Source: Spirochaetota bacterium (GTDB taxonomy: Bacteria > Spirochaetota > Spirochaetia > SZUA-6). From it: 42,971 nt of DNA. The translations under genes and the position numbers were made by a program. Location: NCBI GenBank assembly GCA_013151965.1, contig JAADHF010000093.1, forward strand, positions 1 to 42,971. The letters run 5' to 3'. The notes beneath the pieces were generated by a model. The model had not been told where the DNA came from. It did no database searches and saw nothing but the letters and a program-made list of their open reading frames with translations. Below, one piece after another: positions 1-8,085 of this stretch (positions are counted from its first letter, which is position 1; every line of letters begins with the position of its first letter).

Positions 1-206
1 CTGCCAGGTCGTTTGTCCTTAACATATTGTAAACCAGTGATAAGATGTACTGCAACTTCACAGACATAGAGTTTTTTATTATTTACATCAATTCCCACAA
101 CATCAATTTCACCTTGAATGTCAGGAGTATAAAGATTTGTTTGGATAAATTCACATCCTTTTATGTATTGCAAGTAAGCAGTTACGATTTCTTCACCAAT
201 ATTCAT
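1..206 (-). CDS. PD-(D/E)XK-like nuclease-type protein, cut by window edge
   Basis: Only the first 68 residues are in the window; the 3' end lies beyond position 1. Translation starts at ATG 206-204 with an AGGAG ribosome binding site about 6 nt upstream. The fragment has an N-terminal helix with a conserved-looking Glu pair, then GEIDVVGID and VCEVAVH. This is the Glu...Asp...Glu-x-x-x-His spacing of restriction-endonuclease-fold (PD-(D/E)XK-like) proteins, although the usual Lys of ExK is replaced (EVAVH). The role is unknown; this fold occurs in restriction, repair and mobile-element proteins. It sits in an AT-rich stretch beside DUF4160/DUF2442 genes, consistent with accessory DNA. The fold assignment is an inference from short motifs. 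Confidence 0.6.
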   Translation of the reverse strand, partial: MNIGEEIVTAYLQYIKGCEFIQTNLYTPDIQGEIDVVGIDVNNKKLYVCEVAVHLITGLQYVKDKRPG

Positions 207-495
207 TTAATTTCTCCTGTGCGCATTACATCAGGTAATTTTAGATTTTTCTTCTTTGAAACTCAAGCAGAAAACTGATTTCACCCGTTTACATGTAGAT
301 ATCCTGGTATTTCCAATGAAGATATTCAATGATTTTCTCTATTTTTCAGCGCAACCGCCCTGGCAGGAAGGTTGTAAGGAAATCTTAAGAGGCGGGTGAA
401 TTGAGGAGAAAAATACATGCTAAAACAAGCGGCTGATTATTTGATTCGACGGAAGCCATCTATTGATAGATTAGGTTGGTGGATAATGATTATTA
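207..495. other. gene-poor gap with an orphan start
   Basis: No convincing gene lies here. A plus-strand ATG at 418 follows a good GAGGAG site (403-408) and opens a short frame (MLKQAADYLIRRKPS...) that runs to about 570 antisense to the DUF2442 gene. It has no recognisable domain. It may be a decayed 5' end of a lost gene. Nothing else is evident. Confidence 0.3.
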
Positions 496-753
496 CTAAC
501 TGGCTTTCTTGCCTGAGGGAACAGAATGTTTTATCCCAAGTAAACCGTCTATTGATAAATCTTCATCTATCATAGGCCAGTGAATACCATATCCTGAAGG
601 AGAGATTTCATAATTATTTCTCTGTTCTTCAGAGGCATTTAATAGTTTTGAAGAGCATTTACTTAATTCAAATTGATGGGTTTTTCCATCAACCTTGAGA
701 ATTAAAATATCTCCCTTAAAATCTATACTTTCAATAGTATGATATTTATTCAT
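496..753 (-). CDS. DUF2442 family protein
   Basis: An 85-residue protein with the DUF2442 signature near the C-terminus (GYGIHWPMIDEDLSIDGLL; HWP followed by DED). I chose ATG 753-751 because GGAGGAGA lies just upstream; an in-frame extension to 798 would run back into the preceding gene and lacks such a site. It overlaps the upstream DUF4160 gene by 8 nt, so the two are translationally coupled. DUF2442 and DUF4160 genes are commonly adjacent in bacteria and the pair is suspected to act as a toxin-antitoxin-like module, with DUF2442 the more likely antitoxin/regulator. That function is inference here; no DNA-binding motif is visible. Confidence 0.8.
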   Translation of the reverse strand: MNKYHTIESIDFKGDILILKVDGKTHQFELSKCSSKLLNASEEQRNNYEISPSGYGIHWPMIDEDLSIDGLLGIKHSVPSGKKAS

Positions 754-1003
754 TTCTCTCCTCCTGAAACTTATCCCATTCAGACACAATATAATCAAAG
801 TGCTGGTATATTATTTTTTTTACTTCCCGCTTATCCCTTGGCGAGCAATTATAACTATAAGCTTCACTTAGTTCGTAATTCTCAATATCAAGCCAGTATT
901 TACATTCACAATCACCTTTTCTACAGTGGATATGTGCTGGTTCGTTTCTTTCATTAGCATAGAAGAATAATCTCCAGCCAAGGATCATTAATATTGTTGG
1001 CAT
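746..1003 (-). CDS. DUF4160 family protein
   Basis: An 85-residue protein matching the DUF4160 pattern: MPTIL...GWRLFFYANERNEPAHIHCRKGDCECKYW, where the F-x-x-NE-x-x-EPxHIH segment is diagnostic. The start is ATG 1003; no clear ribosome binding site is seen. It is the first gene of a two-gene unit with the DUF2442 gene (8 nt overlap). The conserved His/Asn/Glu cluster suggests a small enzyme or RNA-binding fold, but no activity is established that I can name. It may be the toxin-like partner of a stress or addiction module; this is inference. Confidence 0.8.
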   Translation of the reverse strand: MPTILMILGWRLFFYANERNEPAHIHCRKGDCECKYWLDIENYELSEAYSYNCSPRDKREVKKIIYQHFDYIVSEWDKFQEERNE

Positions 1004-1318
1004 AATTATAATATTACCACATATTGAGGATTATTGGGAGACCTTATTTGAGTTTTCTATTTGTCCTCTCTATGGCAGTGGATTCTATTAAGCATTTTCT
1101 TACAGATTAGATAATTATGGTATCTGGTCGATATCACTATATGATACCTCGTATAATATACCGCATGTGCTTGTTTCCGATATCCCATGCTTCAGAGTAT
1201 ATCACAGGACAGCGGGTCGCTTACATCTATGGACTAACACCTGTAGGATTACGTTAAAGGACTAAAAAAGGGCTCAATATCTGATTTGAGCCCTTTTTAT
1301 TTTAACTAAATACTATTA
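1004..1318. other. intergenic region with terminator
   Basis: A 315-nt AT-rich gap without a supportable gene on either strand. It holds the terminator at 1265-1298 (listed separately) and an imperfect inverted repeat, GGTATC at 1119-1124 against GATACC at 1143-1148, of unknown meaning. Confidence 0.5.
1265..1298. terminator. bidirectional intrinsic terminator downstream of flaA
   Basis: A 13-bp arm pair (AAAAAGGGCTCAA at 1265-1277 against TTGAGCCCTTTTT at 1286-1298) encloses an 8-nt loop and has T runs on both strands. It lies 20 nt past the flaA stop codon, so it can end the flaA transcript. On the plus strand it also shields the flagellar gene. Confidence 0.85.
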
Positions 1319-2340
1319 TTACTTTTCGGTTCCCTTGTCCATCTTCTGTTTTTCAAGATACCTGAGGACCTGCATATTACCGAGTCTCTTAAGTTCGGCT
1401 GCTCGCCTTGCTTCCTGCCTGTTTTTCAGAATATGCCAGATCGATTCATCATCGATATCACGCTGCACATCGAGAACGGCCTTATCGTATGTAATCTTTA
1501 TGTCCTTGACATAGGTAATAAAATCTCCGCCTTCCTGGGAGGCATCCCTGTAAATTACAAGCCCGGCAAGTTTTACAAAAGGTGCACTTTCCGGATAGAG
1601 AGGATATTTCTTTATCTCTCTGTTTCTGACCTCTGTAATATAGTTGGGATTTTTCCAGGTTAATGTTCTCCAGCCGTCGAAATTAAGATAATCGATAAAT
1701 ATCTGCTGTTGTTCATGATTCTGATTTTCTAAAATAATTCCAAAACCATTCGGGAAATTAGAACCATAGACTGTAACGGATATGGACTTTAACACCCCTA
1801 CATTCTTTACAACACCATATGAGTCAAACTTTGCGCCCCGCCCCTTTTCCTTATCAGGAACTACGAGTTTATCACCCTGTAATTCCGTTTTATCCGCATA
1901 AGCGGGAATAGTAAACGGCGGTTTAACTATAGCCCACGAATTATACGGAGCAACAGGAAAATGCACCCCCTTATGCCGAGCACCTTTTGGTTCGCCATAG
2001 GTACACCGTTAAAGGGTTTCGCCTGGGGTGAGGTACTCGCCTCTTTTGTCATTGAAAGTGACTGATTCTGAATTGTCCTTGAAGAAGAAGCCAGAACAAC
2101 CTGCCAGTTATCCAGAGCCAGAGAAGTCTTCATCTTCGCCTTTTCTTCCGCACTAAAGCTTGCTCCTGCTACAGCACTGAAATCTATAAGGGTAGCCCCG
2201 TTTTCCGTTGCCTTCTTATTATTACCGAGCGTGGTATCAGCTCCGAGTTTTGAAAAATCGATTAGTTCCGAAGTTTCCGCATACAGGAATAAACCCGTAA
2301 AGAGCAACAAAGCTCCGAGCAAAAGTATAAATCGTTTCAT
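1319..2340 (-). pseudogene. flaA: FlaA flagellar filament outer-layer (sheath) protein, frameshifted
   Basis: FlaA forms the sheath around the FlaB core of spirochaetal periplasmic flagella. Here the gene is in two frames. The N-terminal part (2340 to about 1969) has a signal peptide ending near LFLYAETS followed by ELIDFSKLGAD. The C-terminal part (from GTG 1966 to 1319) begins VHFPVAPYNSWAIVKPP and ends KMDKGTEK. The break is at five G residues (minus strand, 1970-1966): frame 1 reads IRGCIF and stops at 1927, whereas the conserved sense IR-VHFP needs the other frame (net -1 or +2). Joined, the product would be about 339 residues, normal for FlaA. Start codon, AAAGGAGC ribosome binding site and a near-perfect promoter are intact. 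It could be a sequencing error, a recent mutation, a phase-variable tract or programmed frameshifting; the bases alone cannot decide. Confidence 0.85.
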
Positions 2341-2380
2341 CCGATGCTCCTTTCGATAAATTTACCTTATTCAAACTTAA

Positions 2381-2408
2381 ATTATACGTAATGAAATAGC
2401 TTTGTCAA
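2381..2408 (-). promoter_or_regulatory. sigma-70 promoter of flaA
   Basis: On the minus strand, TTGACA (2408-2403) and TATAAT (2386-2381) are both perfect consensus hexamers, separated by 16 nt. A long A-rich tract upstream could act as an UP element. The predicted transcript start near 2374 gives a 5' leader of about 34 nt that carries the GGAG site. A strong housekeeping promoter fits an abundant flagellar sheath protein. Confidence 0.85.
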
Positions 2409-2489
2409 CGATTTTTCTTTTTTTTTAATATTTTCTATCTAACTAAAGCATATAAAAGAACTTGTTTTGTGCTCAAAGGGAAAGCCATA

Positions 2490-2996
2490 TCAATAAAACA
2501 GGCCCTTTGTAAATACGAGCCCCGATGACATCGCCGAACCCAGAAAAGGTTCACCATTTACAAAATAAAACACCTTTTTTATAAACGGATAATTAAAAAT
2601 TATTGTATTGGTTAAAATCTTAAATCTCTCATCGATGCCGGCTTTTACATCCCTGTCGTACAGCAGAACATCATAAGAAAAATCTATGTATAATTTATTA
2701 TCACGCAGCATTACCGAAAGGACTCTTGTATTTCTCGGGACAATACGAAAATATTTTTCATTCTCCGGACCTAAAACCGCCTCTTCTATGATCTGGGCTA
2801 TACCATCTTCCTGAGATGCTTTTTTTTGTAAATAACGTATTTCACCTATAAAACGGCTGCTGTTCGTTACGGTAAAGAATAGAACTCTTTTTTCTTTTGT
2901 CTTATCCTGTACAATATAAAGTATCAGGGATACTGCAAACACCGCAAAAAAAAGAGAACCTGTAATAACTATTGATTTCTTTAAGAGTATTTTCAC
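2490..2996 (-). CDS. GerMN-domain envelope protein
   Basis: A protein of about 168 residues with one N-terminal membrane anchor (SIVITGSLFFAVFAVSLILYIV) and a GerMN-like domain. In that domain a segment of the form ...EAVLGP...P.NTRVLSVMLRDNKLYIDFS leads into a second half with ILTNTIIFNYPFIKKVFYFVNG. GerMN domains occur in GerM and LpqB and often accompany cell-wall amidases. I chose GTG 2996, 7 nt after a GGAG site that overlaps the amidase stop; TTG 2999 or an upstream in-frame start at 3056 inside the amidase gene are alternatives. Last gene of the seven-gene operon. Probably exported and membrane-tethered, acting with the amidase on peptidoglycan (inference from the neighbour). Confidence 0.75.
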   Translation of the reverse strand: MKILLKKSIVITGSLFFAVFAVSLILYIVQDKTKEKRVLFFTVTNSSRFIGEIRYLQKKASQEDGIAQIIEEAVLGPENEKYFRIVPRNTRVLSVMLRDNKLYIDFSYDVLLYDRDVKAGIDERFKILTNTIIFNYPFIKKVFYFVNGEPFLGSAMSSGLVFTKGLFY

Positions 2997-3000
2997 CAAT

Positions 3001-4026
3001 TTACTCCGTAAATCCCCTTGTATTTTCAAATTGATCGATAAAACTGCAGATGCCATTATAGATGGCTTTCGACAGCTTCATCAAGTACCTTTTGCTCGAA
3101 AGAAGTACAGCTTCCCTGGGATTTGTAACAAATCCGACTTCGATTAAAACAGAGGGCATCTTGGCTTTTCTGACAACATACCATTCCCTGGCTTTAAGCC
3201 CCCTGTCTTGAGTTTCTCTTCCGACTGCTTTCTTTAACGAATTCATTATATCCCTGGCAAGGGTTACACTTTCCACCGTATATTCTTCTTCCAGCATACT
3301 GTTGAGAATCGGAAGTATTTCCTGCTTTTCCTGGCTGACCGTATCCTTATTAAGAACATTACGCCTGTAATTCGGAGGGAGATACCATATCTCAAATCCC
3401 TTTGCCTTTTTATTAAATGAGGCATTTGCATGAATGGAGATAAAAATCATTGCTTCGTTTTCCGCAAGGTTTATCCTGTTTGCCATTTTTACCCTCTCTT
3501 CCAGGGTCGGGTATCTGTCTTTTGTACGTGTCATCACAATTTTTTTATCCGGGTATTTCCTGGAAAGCAGTTCATCTACCTTAAGCCCTATTTCCAGTAC
3601 AATATCTTTTTCCTTTAATTCTTTTCTCTTTCCATGCAGTACAACAGAACCTATTGTCCCGGGATCTTTTCCTCCATGTCCCGGATCTATCATAATCATG
3701 GAAATATGAGGATAATTTTCCGATCTTTTCTTTTCCGAAATAACTTTTTTTAATACTGAAATTGTTTTTTCAGAGAGTAAGACCGCACCGTTTTTAAGGA
3801 TAATTGGCTCTATATCTATTTTTTCTCTGTAATCTACTAAAACCCAGGGCAAACCGATTTTAAATGTTATCCTTCTGCCGGCAATATCAAGAAGTCCGTA
3901 TCCTCTTAAATCGTCCCACTCAAGTATATATTTAAAATCTTTAAGAACATCACTCAATTCTCTGTAATCGGAAAATACACCTGTCATCTGGAATAAAAGG
4001 AGTATCAGGATTGCTAATTTTTTCAT
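3001..4026 (-). CDS. N-acetylmuramoyl-L-alanine amidase (Amidase_3)
   Basis: A 341-residue zinc amidase that cleaves the bond between N-acetylmuramic acid and L-Ala in peptidoglycan. Residues 1-19 form a signal peptide (MKKLAILILLLFQMTGVFS), placing it in the periplasm. The Amidase_3 domain shows IDPGHGGKDPGT (first zinc His), a Glu-rich helix, SIHANA (second His) and EVGFVTN (catalytic Glu). About 85 residues precede the catalytic domain, resembling an AMIN-like region but not assignable with certainty. It overlaps the upstream ATP-grasp gene by 4 nt (ATGA) and is followed immediately by the GerMN gene, so it shares the operon of glycan-modifying genes. A wall-remodelling role at division or around the periplasmic flagella is plausible. 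Confidence 0.9.
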   Translation of the reverse strand: MKKLAILILLLFQMTGVFSDYRELSDVLKDFKYILEWDDLRGYGLLDIAGRRITFKIGLPWVLVDYREKIDIEPIILKNGAVLLSEKTISVLKKVISEKKRSENYPHISMIMIDPGHGGKDPGTIGSVVLHGKRKELKEKDIVLEIGLKVDELLSRKYPDKKIVMTRTKDRYPTLEERVKMANRINLAENEAMIFISIHANASFNKKAKGFEIWYLPPNYRRNVLNKDTVSQEKQEILPILNSMLEEEYTVESVTLARDIMNSLKKAVGRETQDRGLKAREWYVVRKAKMPSVLIEVGFVTNPREAVLLSSKRYLMKLSKAIYNGICSFIDQFENTRGFTE

Positions 4027-5669
4027 AAAGATACTCTGTTAAAGTAGTTTCGTATGGATTGCCGGTTTTTTAAAAGCTGCTTTACGGTATCGATTATATA
4101 CATTCCCCCCTGAAATCCGCCTTTAAGGAATGCTTTCCAGAATAAGCTTCCAAGAACAAAACTATTCTTTTCCGCTGCAGCGAAAGAAGAAATAAACCGG
4201 ATACCTGCAATATCCGGTATTTTTTTAAGAATATACTGAATACCGGAACCATGCCAATCGCAGCATCTCTCCTCCTCTATCTCAGAAAGCATAACCACAT
4301 TAACAGTACCGTTCCAATCAGTTTCCCTGCCTTCTGCAAACTTAAAAGACTTGATATTTGCAGCCGCATCTCTGTTGTTTTTTCTTTCCAGGCGGTATGC
4401 ATAAGTATTTAAGTAGAAAGTCTGTTCTTTTAAAGGAAAAAGGAAAGATTCCGTCCTGCTATCTTCCGGTTCGAGGAGAATAAATATTTTTCGAACTGCT
4501 GCTTCCGCGGAATTTACCGCATCGTCATGGTCTGCTCCTAAAGAGATCACATTGCCGCATTTCTCCACATTGTTTGTCGGAAACCGGACAATACTGCCGA
4601 TGGAAATACGCATAAAAAGGTCCTGTATTCCTTTTACGGCCCTTGCTTCTTCAGTTCCGTATATTTCTTTTACCTTTCCCGGTATGGAAATAAAGGCCCT
4701 CTCTGCAGAAACCATACTCCTTACCGGTTTTAAGTTTCCGGGTTTTAAGCCGGCTGCAATATTTAACGCCGCTTCCGTTACTTCTATGCCGGAAGAATAC
4801 GGGAATGTCCATCCGGACATATAACCCCCGGACAGTCTTGCAGCAATTTCTCCTACAACAGCACCGCCGGATGAAATCTTAATATCGCCTTTAGCAGCAC
4901 CGTTATCGATTCCGATCGCTTTTACACCTCGTTTAAATACATCTACCGCTTCTTTTAAGTATTTTCTCCCCATCACCGAGGGCATTGTGTGCCCCATCTC
5001 CACGAAATACGGCGGAAAGCAGATATGACGGTCTGCAATTCCGCAGACGGTAATTCTTCCCTTATACACAATCGCATCGAGGCTCAATTCCGGGCCGGTT
5101 ATATACGACTCGATAATAACCTTACCGCTTCTCGAATTCTTATAAGCATCATCCACAGCATTTTTAAGCTCGTACCCGTTATTAACCCTGCGTACTCCGC
5201 GGGCTCCCATATTATCCACAGGTTTAACAACAAGCGGAAAATCCAATACTTCCGTAACTTTTTGCAGATTATCATCTTTCTTTACATATAAAAAAGCAGG
5301 ACTAGGAACATTATTATCCTTAAAAACACTGCGCATGCGTGATTTATCCGTGGCGGCAGCAGCAACATCGTATGGAATTCCGGGCAGGTTCATTTTTTCC
5401 GCAACCCAGGCAACGGTTGTCGAAAAATCCGTTCCCGCTGTAAATATCCCATCCAGTCCGTTTTTTATCCTTATGTTCCGGGCAGCCTTTAACATACCGT
5501 CCCTGTCTTTTAAATCGACATTAACAAATTCATCGGCAATATCTATTCCGGGGGCTTTGCTGTCCGCATCTGCAAGGAATACCTTCCATCCCTTCCGTTT
5601 AGCTATTCTTATTGCGGGAAGCTGCATTATCCCACCGCCTAAAATCAGAATGTTTATACTATTTTTCAT
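4023..5669 (-). CDS. ATP-grasp ligase, CarB-like
   Basis: A 548-residue protein of the ATP-grasp superfamily, which joins a carboxylate to an amine or thiol by way of an acyl-phosphate. Residues 7-60 form the preATP-grasp Rossmann part (ILILGGGIMQLPAIRIAKRKGW). The central domain has FPLVVKPVDNMGARGV (ATP-binding Lys and Gly loop), IIESYITGPELSLDA and VGEIAARLSGGYM (metal-binding Glu region). A C-terminal section of roughly 150 residues resembles nothing I recognise. It overlaps the upstream SpsG-methyltransferase gene and the downstream amidase gene by 4 nt each. The substrate is unknown; with sugar-nucleotide and radical SAM genes alongside, it might attach an amino acid to a glycan, peptide or lipid. 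That is inference. Confidence 0.8.
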   Translation of the reverse strand: MKNSINILILGGGIMQLPAIRIAKRKGWKVFLADADSKAPGIDIADEFVNVDLKDRDGMLKAARNIRIKNGLDGIFTAGTDFSTTVAWVAEKMNLPGIPYDVAAAATDKSRMRSVFKDNNVPSPAFLYVKKDDNLQKVTEVLDFPLVVKPVDNMGARGVRRVNNGYELKNAVDDAYKNSRSGKVIIESYITGPELSLDAIVYKGRITVCGIADRHICFPPYFVEMGHTMPSVMGRKYLKEAVDVFKRGVKAIGIDNGAAKGDIKISSGGAVVGEIAARLSGGYMSGWTFPYSSGIEVTEAALNIAAGLKPGNLKPVRSMVSAERAFISIPGKVKEIYGTEEARAVKGIQDLFMRISIGSIVRFPTNNVEKCGNVISLGADHDDAVNSAEAAVRKIFILLEPEDSRTESFLFPLKEQTFYLNTYAYRLERKNNRDAAANIKSFKFAEGRETDWNGTVNVVMLSEIEEERCCDWHGSGIQYILKKIPDIAGIRFISSFAAAEKNSFVLGSLFWKAFLKGGFQGGMYIIDTVKQLLKNRQSIRNYFNRVSL

Positions 5670-7396
5670 TTCGCCTGCATATCCTTAATTTTTACCGCAT
5701 AAACTTCGAAAGTATCACCAAGGCCTAACAACCCGCTTATAAAATCCAAAATACCATGCAGTAACTTAGAATAAAGAGGGAAACGTTCGGGATGATGGCC
5801 TGTTATGCATATTTTTTTAACACGGAAACCATACCGCTTAAGAAGAGTCCGGGCTGTAAGAGGATTCCATATTGTATAGTGATCCGCAGGACTTTCTGCG
5901 AGGAATGCTTTCTTATTCTTACATCCGGAAATCCCCTTGCCGTTAGGAGTGGAGAAGGCAAAAACACCCCCGCATTTCAGATGCCGGTTTATTTTTTTTA
6001 AAACTGCATCCGGATCTTCGAAATGTTCAATTACGTACCACATTGTAATAACATCAAAAACTCCGCCTGTAAAATTCATAAAATTCATACGGAAAGCATC
6101 TATCTTCAGAGCTTTTTTAACATATTCCACCGCTTCTCCCGATACATCTATTCCCGCCGGAATATATCCTGATTCTCCTGCCGCATCTAAAAAGGGACCG
6201 TAAGCACACCCTATATCGAGTACTGAAGGTTTTTCATCCTCCGGAACTCCCGTCTTCGATGCCACTTCTTTTATTACGGATATCCTTCGAAAAGCTGTTT
6301 TTTTTATTGATTTAAAGTCTTCCAGATATGTTCTGCCGTATTGGCTTTGATATTCATTAAAAAAATACCTGTTGTTGTAAACCTTCCTTCCGTCATTAAA
6401 CACGCTTGAGTATATTAGTCCGCATTGCGTGCAGCGGTAGTATGTTCTATCTTTAAATCTTATCAGAGCACTGTTTGTTCCTCTGCAGAAAGGGCACTGC
6501 ATATTGCCGCTGAAAATCAGGGATTCCGGAATATTATGCTGCTCTTTCCGCTCCTCTTTTATTCTCCGCTGCCATTCCTTTACAGTATCTATAGGTGAGG
6601 AATCCGAAACTATTAATCGTTTCAGTTTTTTAATATCAGGCCGTCTCACTCCGATTTCGGGCAGATGAGAGGCCTTAGAGAGTTTTCTGTGATATCCGGT
6701 TGGATTAAACAGTATTACAGGCACACCGCCTGCAAGCGATTCGAAACATGTCAGCCCGTATGATGTTATCACAAGGTCGTAGGCCGGAATTATATCGATC
6801 AGATTATCCGGGCAGTGAATAACATCTGTTCCCGTATATCTTACGTTTCTTTTAAATAACGGCCCTTCCACAACCGATATCTTTCTGCCGTTAAAAAAAT
6901 GATCCTTTTTTAATTTTTCCAGTAAAACCGCTGTAAGATCTTCCGGGTCTTCCCCGCCGAAGGTTATTAGAATTCTGTTAAGAGGTACTTCCTGTATGTC
7001 CCTTAAGGGAATACCAGGCAGGACGGAAAAGGAATAATTGGGCTGTTCATTACTTTTTCCGGCGACAAGCGAATCGATTAAGTATGGAATATATCTTCTG
7101 GCTTCTCCGCCCTCATCGATCCCTACAACAGGGCCCAGTTTTTCGTACTCTGCCAGCAGTTCTTTTTCCGTTTCTCTGCGGTCTAAAATAACCAGATCCC
7201 AGGGAGATTCTTTCCAGGGATCTTCTGTTATCCTTATCCCTTTAAGAAGTCTTAATATCCTATCCTTATCATATGAATTTTCCAGGTAGATAGAAGCCCC
7301 TTCCCCTATATTTTTTGCAATCAGGGCAGCTCTGTGCAGATGCCCGTATCCGTATCCTTTCCCTGTACGCGGAATCAGTACTGCGGTACCCTTCAT
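5666..7396 (-). CDS. SpsG/PseG-like glycosyltransferase fused to zinc-ribbon methyltransferase
   Basis: A 576-residue two-part protein. Residues 1-290 resemble PseG/SpsG (GT-B half): GYGHLHRAALIAK, a glycine loop ITFGGEDP (145-151) and YDLVITSYGLTCFESLAGGVP. Family members hydrolyse nucleotide-sugars or act as glycosyltransferases. Residues 301-325 form a four-Cys zinc ribbon (C301, C304, C322, C325), followed by a class I SAM methyltransferase with VLDIGCAYGPFLDAAG (393-408) and a MWYVIEHFEDP segment. The methyltransferase resembles those that modify sugars. It overlaps the next gene by 4 nt and follows the SpsF-like gene by 2 nt. In Bacillus, spsF and spsG are neighbours, which supports a joint sugar pathway. 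The fusion is unusual and the acceptor is unknown. Confidence 0.8.
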   Translation of the reverse strand: MKGTAVLIPRTGKGYGYGHLHRAALIAKNIGEGASIYLENSYDKDRILRLLKGIRITEDPWKESPWDLVILDRRETEKELLAEYEKLGPVVGIDEGGEARRYIPYLIDSLVAGKSNEQPNYSFSVLPGIPLRDIQEVPLNRILITFGGEDPEDLTAVLLEKLKKDHFFNGRKISVVEGPLFKRNVRYTGTDVIHCPDNLIDIIPAYDLVITSYGLTCFESLAGGVPVILFNPTGYHRKLSKASHLPEIGVRRPDIKKLKRLIVSDSSPIDTVKEWQRRIKEERKEQHNIPESLIFSGNMQCPFCRGTNSALIRFKDRTYYRCTQCGLIYSSVFNDGRKVYNNRYFFNEYQSQYGRTYLEDFKSIKKTAFRRISVIKEVASKTGVPEDEKPSVLDIGCAYGPFLDAAGESGYIPAGIDVSGEAVEYVKKALKIDAFRMNFMNFTGGVFDVITMWYVIEHFEDPDAVLKKINRHLKCGGVFAFSTPNGKGISGCKNKKAFLAESPADHYTIWNPLTARTLLKRYGFRVKKICITGHHPERFPLYSKLLHGILDFISGLLGLGDTFEVYAVKIKDMQAK

Positions 7397-7398
7397 AA

Positions 7399-8085
7399 TT
7401 AAAACCTGCCCTTAAGCCACGAAATTAAACTATTAAGTTCAACAGGAGAGCCATTGTACAGATCATTATAAATCGACCTAAGCAGTATATAATCCTTTCC
7501 CGTATCGATGGATACCGAAACTTTTTTAAAAGTTGCTTCAGGGGGTGCTTCTTTTTCCATAACCTTAAAAATATCTCTGTGTCTGTACATATACGTTGTG
7601 ATGTGCTCGTGTTCGAACGGATCTTTCGCTTTATTCCGTGCAGTTTCCAATGCTCTGCTGTTAATGACTTCGACCCCCGTACCGAGAGGAATTCCTATAT
7701 AATGGCTTAAATCAGCTCTTTCCTCTCTGTGCAGGGTAAGAATCCTCTCTGCATAGTAAGCCGAAACCAGAGGATTGTCCCCTGTAGCACGTATTACCGT
7801 ATCGGCACCATAAAACCGGGATGCCAGGTAATACCTTTCCAGAACATCATCTGCCGGCCCTGAAAAAACATCAAATCCTTCATCACCGGCCAAGTAATTA
7901 AGAACTTCCGTACTGTGTTTATCCGTTAAAAGCACATGGTAATCAGCACGTACAGGCTTTAATGCCCGCATGACATGCTGTATTACGGGACCTCCCTTTA
8001 AGGGAAGCAGGGCCTTGCACGGGAGTCTTGCAGAATCGAGCCTGACCTGAACAAAAACCGCTGTATTTATTCCTCTATGTCCCAT
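7399..8085 (-). CDS. SpsF-like cytidylyltransferase
   Basis: A 228-residue nucleotidyltransferase of the SpsF/CMP-KDO-synthetase type, expected to activate an acidic or nine-carbon sugar with CTP. The N-terminal signature VFVQVRLDSARLPCKALLPL matches the usual IQARxxSxRLPGKVL, and ATGDNPLVSA supplies the metal-binding Asp. HEHITTYMYRH is also typical of SpsF. Length is normal for a stand-alone domain. It overlaps the upstream glycosyltransferase-like gene by 19 nt and lies 2 nt before the SpsG-methyltransferase gene. No synthase (NeuB/SpsE) is in the window, so a complete sugar pathway cannot be claimed from this cluster alone. Confidence 0.85.
   Translation of the reverse strand: MGHRGINTAVFVQVRLDSARLPCKALLPLKGGPVIQHVMRALKPVRADYHVLLTDKHSTEVLNYLAGDEGFDVFSGPADDVLERYYLASRFYGADTVIRATGDNPLVSAYYAERILTLHREERADLSHYIGIPLGTGVEVINSRALETARNKAKDPFEHEHITTYMYRHRDIFKVMEKEAPPEATFKKVSVSIDTGKDYILLRSIYNDLYNGSPVELNSLISWLKGRF

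Noticed and set aside
45..278. Plus-strand open frame of 77 codons at the left edge
   Set aside because: It is antisense to the better-supported partial gene at 1-206, which has a ribosome site and nuclease-like motifs.
1119..1148. Imperfect inverted repeat (GGTATC/GATACC)
   Set aside because: Arms of 6 bp around an 18-nt spacer are expected by chance in AT-rich DNA; no partner or T run.
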